DNA of 64,000 nt from Anastrepha obliqua. Taxonomy: Eukaryota > Arthropoda > Insecta > Diptera > Tephritidae. The notes beneath the pieces were generated by a model, which saw nothing but the letters and a program-made list of their open reading frames with translations, did no database searches and was not told the DNA's origin. Position numbers and translations under genes: made by a program. Positions 59,300 through 64,000 of this stretch are shown one piece after another (position 1 is the stretch's first letter; every line of letters starts with the position of its first letter). The DNA lies in assembly GCF_027943255.1 (NCBI RefSeq), contig NC_072895.1:77254001-77318000 (forward strand), in the 5' to 3' direction.

Positions 59300-59374
59300 A
59301 CAAACCTATTTTCTTTGCGGGCGTCCATATTATTTGACGTTTCTCGTAACATTCGTAAAAACAATTATCGATAA
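59300..59374 (-). promoter_or_regulatory. DRE motif and possible first exon
   Basis: TATCGATA at 59366-59373 is the binding site of the fly promoter factor DREF, common at housekeeping genes. Directly downstream on the minus strand lies MFLRMLRETSNNMDARKENR (59364-59305) ending at a GTTTGT donor-like site. Possible acceptor TATTACAG at 59241-59248. The continuation is short and not recognised, so this could be a small gene, a leader exon or chance. Confidence 0.3.
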
Positions 59375-60021
59375 CACAGGGTTGTATGTAAAACAGTATC
59401 GTAATAATCTAGGATTATCTTATAGTCTCAGATTTCGTGAGGGAACTTTTGTATGGGTAATCTCGCTTTTAAAATGGGGAGTTGTGAGACACAGGGAGTT
59501 GTGAGACATTGTTACCTTTCGGCATTATTCATTTATTTACATTCGATTTTAAGTGTCAACAAGTGTTCTCGATGCGATCTCACTTTTCAGCTAGCATTGG
59601 TCATATTTACACGCATTCGACGCGTCTCTCCAGTTACTGTGTTTTGGAATTTCTCGGTAAGTTTTTTCATCATTTGTTTTGCGATACATTCGATCAGTTG
59701 TTGAAGCAAATTGCAAATGTTAATATATACAAATTATTATATTAATTGTCCTATTAGCTTTGAACTTACACATTCACTTGGGCATGAACGTTCGATGTGT
59801 TTATGACTACGCGGCCATTTATAAAAAAAGCGATTTGGGGAGTTGTGAGACACCGTTTTTTTCGACGTTTTAACGCATCTTTCATAAGTACCTCGCAATA
59901 TTCATGCATTGTTTATATATATATCATGAAATTTTTGCTTAAATTTGAGTTTTTATTGTTTTAAGTTAAGCAGAAACAACTCTATTCATTGCAATGTATG
60001 CGATCGAGCTGTGGTTATTAT

Positions 60022-60951
60022 AAAGGGTGTTTTTTTTAGAGGTTAGGTTTTCAAGATGAAATGAAACGTATATAATTTAATGTTATGGCCAAGAATTTAG
60101 CTTTATTATAAAGATAAGGGTTTGCCATTATGTTTTAAAAATGATTTCGGGCAAGTGGCGCCGCGGCTGGCTCGAATAAATTCCAGCCGAGAGGCCCAAT
60201 TTTCGACCACTTTTTGCAGCAATTGGGGCCGTATGTCAGCAATAACGCGCCGAATATTCTCTTCCAAGACGTCAATCGTCTCGGGCTTACCTGCGTAGAC
60301 GAGCGACTTCACATAGCCCCACAAGAAATAGTCCATCGGTGTTATATCGCACGATCTTGGAGGCCACGCCACAGGTCCACGGCGCGAGATAATGCGCTCA
60401 CCAAAAGTTTCCTTCAATAAATCGATTGTTGCGTTGGCTGTATGGCATGTAGCGCCGTTTTGTTGGAACCAAAGGTCATCCACATCAACATCGTCCAATT
60501 CAGGCACGAAAAAGTCATTAATCATGGCTCTTTAGCGCTCTCCATTGACTGTAACATTATGGCCGGCTTCATTTTTAAAGAAATATGGACCAATGATTCC
60601 CTCTGCCCATAGAGCACACCAAACAGTGACTTTTTGAGGATGTAACGGCGTCTCAGCAATGGCTTGTGGATTATGTTCACTCCAAATGCGACAATTTTGC
60701 TTATTGACATACCCATTCAACCAAAAGTGAGCTTCATCGCTGAACAAAATTTTCTTCGAAGCGTCGCGCGAACCGAACCATTATTTTCATAATAAATTTG
60801 CACGATTTGCAAACGTTGTTCAGGTGTAAGTCTATTCATTATGAAATGGCAAACCAAACTGAGCATAAATCAAGTGACAGCTGTCAAAAAGACCATCTAC
60901 GAAAAAAGTAGTGCCAACTTGAAAACCTAACCTCTAAAAAAAACACCCTTT
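60022..60951 (-). mobile_element. rosa-like DD41D mariner, internally deleted
   Basis: Terminal inverted repeats of about 30 bp (AAAGGGTGTTTTTTTTAGAG, then GTTAGGTTTTCAA) at both ends. The minus strand carries an N-terminal [20 protein letters not shown] joined by a deletion to ILFSDEAHFW-x-NGYVNKQN, IIGPYFFKNEAGHNVTVNGE, DLWFQQNGATCHTAN and RSCDITPMDYFLWGYVKS, ending KPLSL at 60106. Spacing from the second to the third acidic site is 41 residues. The second site is Asn (QQNGA) where Asp is expected. Confidence 0.9.
60106..60780 (-). pseudogene. DD41D mariner transposase, catalytic region
   Basis: Two open blocks, 60747-60532 and 60525-60106, are separated by a TAA in NGER*RAMI. The first catalytic Asp is in FSDEAHFW and the third in TPMDYFLWG. 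The second is replaced by Asn. The helix-turn-helix region is mostly deleted and joined out of frame near 60770. It cannot be active. Confidence 0.85.
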
Positions 60952-61644
60952 GCATGTTCTCACTGCGAATCATCAGATTGATGGCATTGCATTTTTTATA
61001 CACTTTTTTTAAAAAAATTGTCTTTTCTTTTTTATTTTTCATCTTAATAAAGAACTAACAACTAAAATAAGTCATTTTTATTAATTTAAACCATGGTGTC
61101 TCACAACTCCCCACATTTTTGTATTTTGTATTATATTTTATATTATTATATACAATTTTAATTTTAAGGAAAATTGTAGTTTTGTTAAATAGGCCATACC
61201 AATAGCTTCCAGTATTCACTGACTAAAGATTCCATCGTTGACATATGCAGAACATTAAGATTTTGAGTAATACGGGTCCAAAAACAAAACCCGTCTCACA
61301 ACTCCCCATTCTCCCTTACGGATTGGGAGTTAAGCACGAAAAAGTAGATAATCTTGTTATATGTGAACATATTATAAGCAATGAGATATCTCCATATAAT
61401 AGAAAAGTTAACTGAAAAACTACGTTTTAAAAAAAGTCAAGAGGAATCGGATCTCAAAAGGGCGCTTGAAAAATTCAGTATTGGTACAATTCATACATAT
61501 ACGTATGCGGTACTGTAACTATTAATAAATATTTCATTGACTGCCGTGGATAATAGGATGGAGAAACAAAACGTCCAATCCAGGGTAAATGTAAACTTCC
61601 GCTGCGTACAGAAACTAATGTATATAATAATGAGCTCAATTATA

Positions 61645-62808
61645 CTGTAAGCGTCAAAATAAAGTGTACAAAGCATTTTGTTATAACATGGATTTAATCT
61701 CAGTCTTTTATAACCAAACAATATATTTTAATTTCATGTTTTTTAAATTAGTATTTGATTCTCTACTTAATACAAAAAATAAATTACAACAACAGAAATT
61801 TCAAACAAAAGCAAAATTTAGTGCATATTTTACGCGACAAAATCAAGTGCACAGAGATATATTTTACAAACATGATATTGATTTGGTATTTTGTTGACTT
61901 CCCTTTTGCTTTCATAACGGAAGACAGTCTTCGTCACGTCAGATGGAATTTTATCCCACTCTTCCTTTACAACGAGTTTCAGCATATCCATATTGGTGAT
62001 TGTCCTTTTCCGGATTTGGCGGTCTAAAATCTCCCACAAATGTTCAATAGGGTGACTGTGGAGGATGATCCAATGTCTTAGGAGTACGATAAAGCAGCCA
62101 TTCTTTTACTATTTTTGCTGTGTGCTCGGGATCATTATCTTGTTGAAAGATCTAAGATCCCTGCATGTGTAATTTCTGCACACTGATTAGCAAATTATTT
62201 TGTAAAATATTCAGATAATCTCTTTTGTTCATGGTACTTTCAATAAAATTGCCAAATTGCCAACTCCGTTTGCCGCCATACATTCCCACACCATCACCGA
62301 ACCCCCAACGTGTTTAACAGTGGTTATCAAATTTTGGTCGGCATACTCACTATTTTTGGTTCTCCAGACTTTAACCGGTTTTTTTCTGCCCAAATACGTC
62401 GAACTTACTTTCATCACTAAACAGGACATTATTCCAGAAAGAAACATCCAGATTTTCGTATCCTTTTGCACAATCAACTCGTTTTTTTTGATTAACTGTC
62501 GTATTAGCGGCTTTCACTGCAACGAAAAAGAAAGTAAACAACCTAATACAACGGTACAACATCGCTAAAATGCTGTTGATGTCCGCTGCACACTTTATTT
62601 TGGCGCGTAAAATATGCGTTAAATTTTGTTTTTGTTTTAAAACTTCTGTTGTTGTAATTTATTTTTTGTCGTTTTCTAGTATTAAATAAAGAATCAAATG
62701 CTAATTAAAAAAAACATGAAATTAAAATATATTGTTTTGTTATAAAAGACTGAAATAAAATCCATATTATAACAAAATGCTTTGTACACTTTATTTTGAT
62801 GCTCACAG
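61645..62808 (-). mobile_element. Tc1-like element with IR/DR ends (1164 bp)
   Basis: Flanked by TA. Inverted repeats of about 210 bp match over CTGTAAGCGTCAAAATAAAG... on the left and CTGTGAGCATCAAAATAAAG... inward from the right. Within each arm the CAAAATAAAGTGTAC outer site recurs as an inner copy (CAAAATCAAGTGCACAG at 61840, CAAAATAAAGTGTGCAG inverted at 62590), the IR/DR layout known from some Tc1 families. The element encodes a broken transposase. Confidence 0.88.
61830..62570 (-). pseudogene. Tc1 transposase, frameshifted
   Basis: The minus strand in order: VNQKKRVDCAKGYENLDVSF, WNNVLFSDESKFDVFGQKKT (first Asp), VKHVGGSVMVWECMAANGVG (Tc1 signature), then frameshifts, and a C-terminal HLWEILDRQIRKR-TITNMD, VKEEWDKIPSDVTK. 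The N-terminal DNA-binding part is not visible. Confidence 0.8.
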
Positions 62809-62855
62809 TACCTATATGTATCCCACTTTTAATTTGTAATTTTTACTTGTGTAAT

Positions 62856-62960
62856 AATATGTTCACATGTGCATTAATCACCTATAAATCCACCAAATTA
62901 AATTACCCGTTCACATATGGCAGATTACCTGCAAAATTGACTATCAGCTGCCAATACTGT
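62856..62960 (+). repeat. Direct repeat, partner of 58866-58970
   Basis: See the partner copy. This one is interrupted about 20 bp downstream by the retrotransposon fragment that runs to the end of the window. Confidence 0.65.
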
Positions 62961-62974
62961 AATAATCACTCACG

Positions 62975-64000
62975 AGTGTCGACTACTCAGATAGTTAGCG
63001 GACCACCTCTTCAGCCCCGGCGGGAATGGCGACTATAAAATGTCATCTATAGCGTGAAATGGCTGACTATGTCGAAAGTCTTCTTCAGGTCCAACGCTAC
63101 TAGGACAGTCCTATTGCAGGGTCAGTTTTGGTTAAGACCGAGGTTCATCTGGGTATTTACGGCGGTGAGTACTGTGCACTCTTCGGAAGCCATGCTGATG
63201 TGAGGCAGGAGTTTCAAAAGTCTTCACTACTGAAGAAAGGAGAGTTATCGGCCGATAAGATTACCCATGGTTCGCGGGTTTCCTAGGTTTCAGTAGTTGG
63301 GACCACTCTCCTTGATTTCCACTTGTCAGGAATGATGAGAGTCGCCATAGACAGATTGAAAACCCTTGTGTGGTACCCTACTCTCAACGGACTTAGGGTT
63401 TTCAGCATCAGCATGGTAGGTCCGTCAGGGCCAATGACTTTTGCTGCTTAGGTTTTGTTTATGGCCTTCTCAGAGATTATCCACGCCAGTGGTGAAGTTA
63501 CAGGCGTTCATGTGCTCAACACATTTGGTCGGCTTGTGTTGATTTACCAGTTGCCGGATCTCCGAACTGAGATCCCTTATGCGAGAATCCCCGGGAGCGA
63601 CCTGACGTAGGTGGTCACACTCGTTTACTAGACCATGTGCTTCAGCTGGAAATTGGGATATATGTCCCGGATCCTTCCAGCGGATATAAAGCGAGCCGCA
63701 GCAGCTGTGAGCGCCTTGTGGAATGCGCGTTCGCCTACGCGCACATCGGTGGGGATGGGAAGAGCGGCAAAGGTGTCCTCGGTAAATTCTGCGAATTTGC
63801 CCAATTAGCTTTGTTAAAATTAATATATGACCTGTGAGTCGGGGAACAAAGTCGGCGGGTCTCCCAATCTATAATGGGCAAGTGGTCTGTTGAAAGCGAT
63901 AGCATACGTCGCCAGGTTATGCTATTTATCAAACGGGCGGCATCAAATGTTATGTCAGGCCAGTTACTGCAATTACCCACTGAGTGCGTCGTGGTTCACA
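62975..64000 (-). pseudogene. Jockey-like ORF2 fragment (endonuclease end to RT), runs off the window
   Basis: On the minus strand, starting at the window end: NWPDITFDAARLINSITWRR, SLSTDHLPIIDWETRRL, RSYINFNKANWANSQNLPRT (endonuclease end and linker, 63980-63770). RT blocks follow in damaged frames down to 63060, including the region around 63400-63340 matching the AIGPDGLxMLMLKxL and [16 protein letters not shown] blocks of the copy at 13860. Several stops. Confidence 0.7.

Larger units (their letters stand above)
59474..61310 (+). mobile_element. Unclassified transposon with repeated GGGGAGTTGTGAGACAC motifs
   Basis: The motif occurs three times in forward orientation on the left (59475-59491, 59494-59508, 59837-59853) and twice inverted on the right (61096-61112, 61291-61307). 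This gives terminal plus subterminal inverted repeats around about 0.9 kb of own sequence. A DD41D mariner (60022-60951) is inserted in the middle. No transposase of its own was recognised, so this looks like a non-autonomous DNA transposon of unknown superfamily. Confidence 0.65.

Noticed and set aside
58912..59364. 150-codon minus-strand open frame beside mRpL16
   Set aside because: Its 3' third overlaps the dispersed direct repeat at 58866-58970 and its composition is that of translated AT-rich DNA. Only the first 20 codons next to the DRE were kept as a weak candidate.

Overview
The window looks like euchromatic DNA of a cyclorrhaphan fly. A tephritid fruit fly is my best guess, inferred from a Drosophila-like but diverged spectraplakin gene, AT-rich introns, rosa-type DD41D mariner relics and Jockey-clade retrotransposons. 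It holds the 3' part of one very large gene on the + strand and one small housekeeping gene on the - strand. Nearly everything else is a dense, nested set of transposable elements, mostly dead.

Bases 1-46759 are the 3' half of short stop (shot), the fly spectraplakin that links actin to microtubules. I could thread 15 coding segments through GT-AG introns with continuous phase. They run from spectrin-repeat rod (1-9323 and on) through short linker exons, two EF-hands and the Gas2-related (GAR) microtubule-binding module to a Gly-Ser-Arg-rich tail with two SxIP EB1-binding motifs, stopping at 46757-46759. The joined reading frame is 3256 codons plus stop and continues upstream of the window. 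After the GAR core there are two phase-matched exons (30404-30561 and 32783-32961) that cannot be read together in frame, so they look mutually exclusive.

The long shot introns and the 10.9 kb region downstream carry relics of Tc1, mariner and DD41D transposons, fragments of at least three kinds of non-LTR retrotransposon (Jockey-like, LOA/R1-like with RNase H, RTE-like), and a tRNA-derived SINE present in five pieces. A set of five 572-742 bp elements is flanked by TTAA and starts with a G run. Each has a second inverted repeat in its middle, with outer span 149-162 bp. One sits inside a SINE whose uninterrupted relatives in the same window show the exact empty site, proving TTAA duplication. 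I consider this the most interesting system in the window.

Bases 57655-58515 (- strand) are mRpL16 (mitochondrial ribosomal protein L16/uL16m) in three exons, convergent with shot. Bases 59300-64000 hold a transposon with repeated GGGGAGTTGTGAGACAC motifs that contains a DD41D mariner, a Tc1 element with IR/DR ends, and a Jockey-like fragment running off the end. No rRNA, tRNA gene or CRISPR array was seen.
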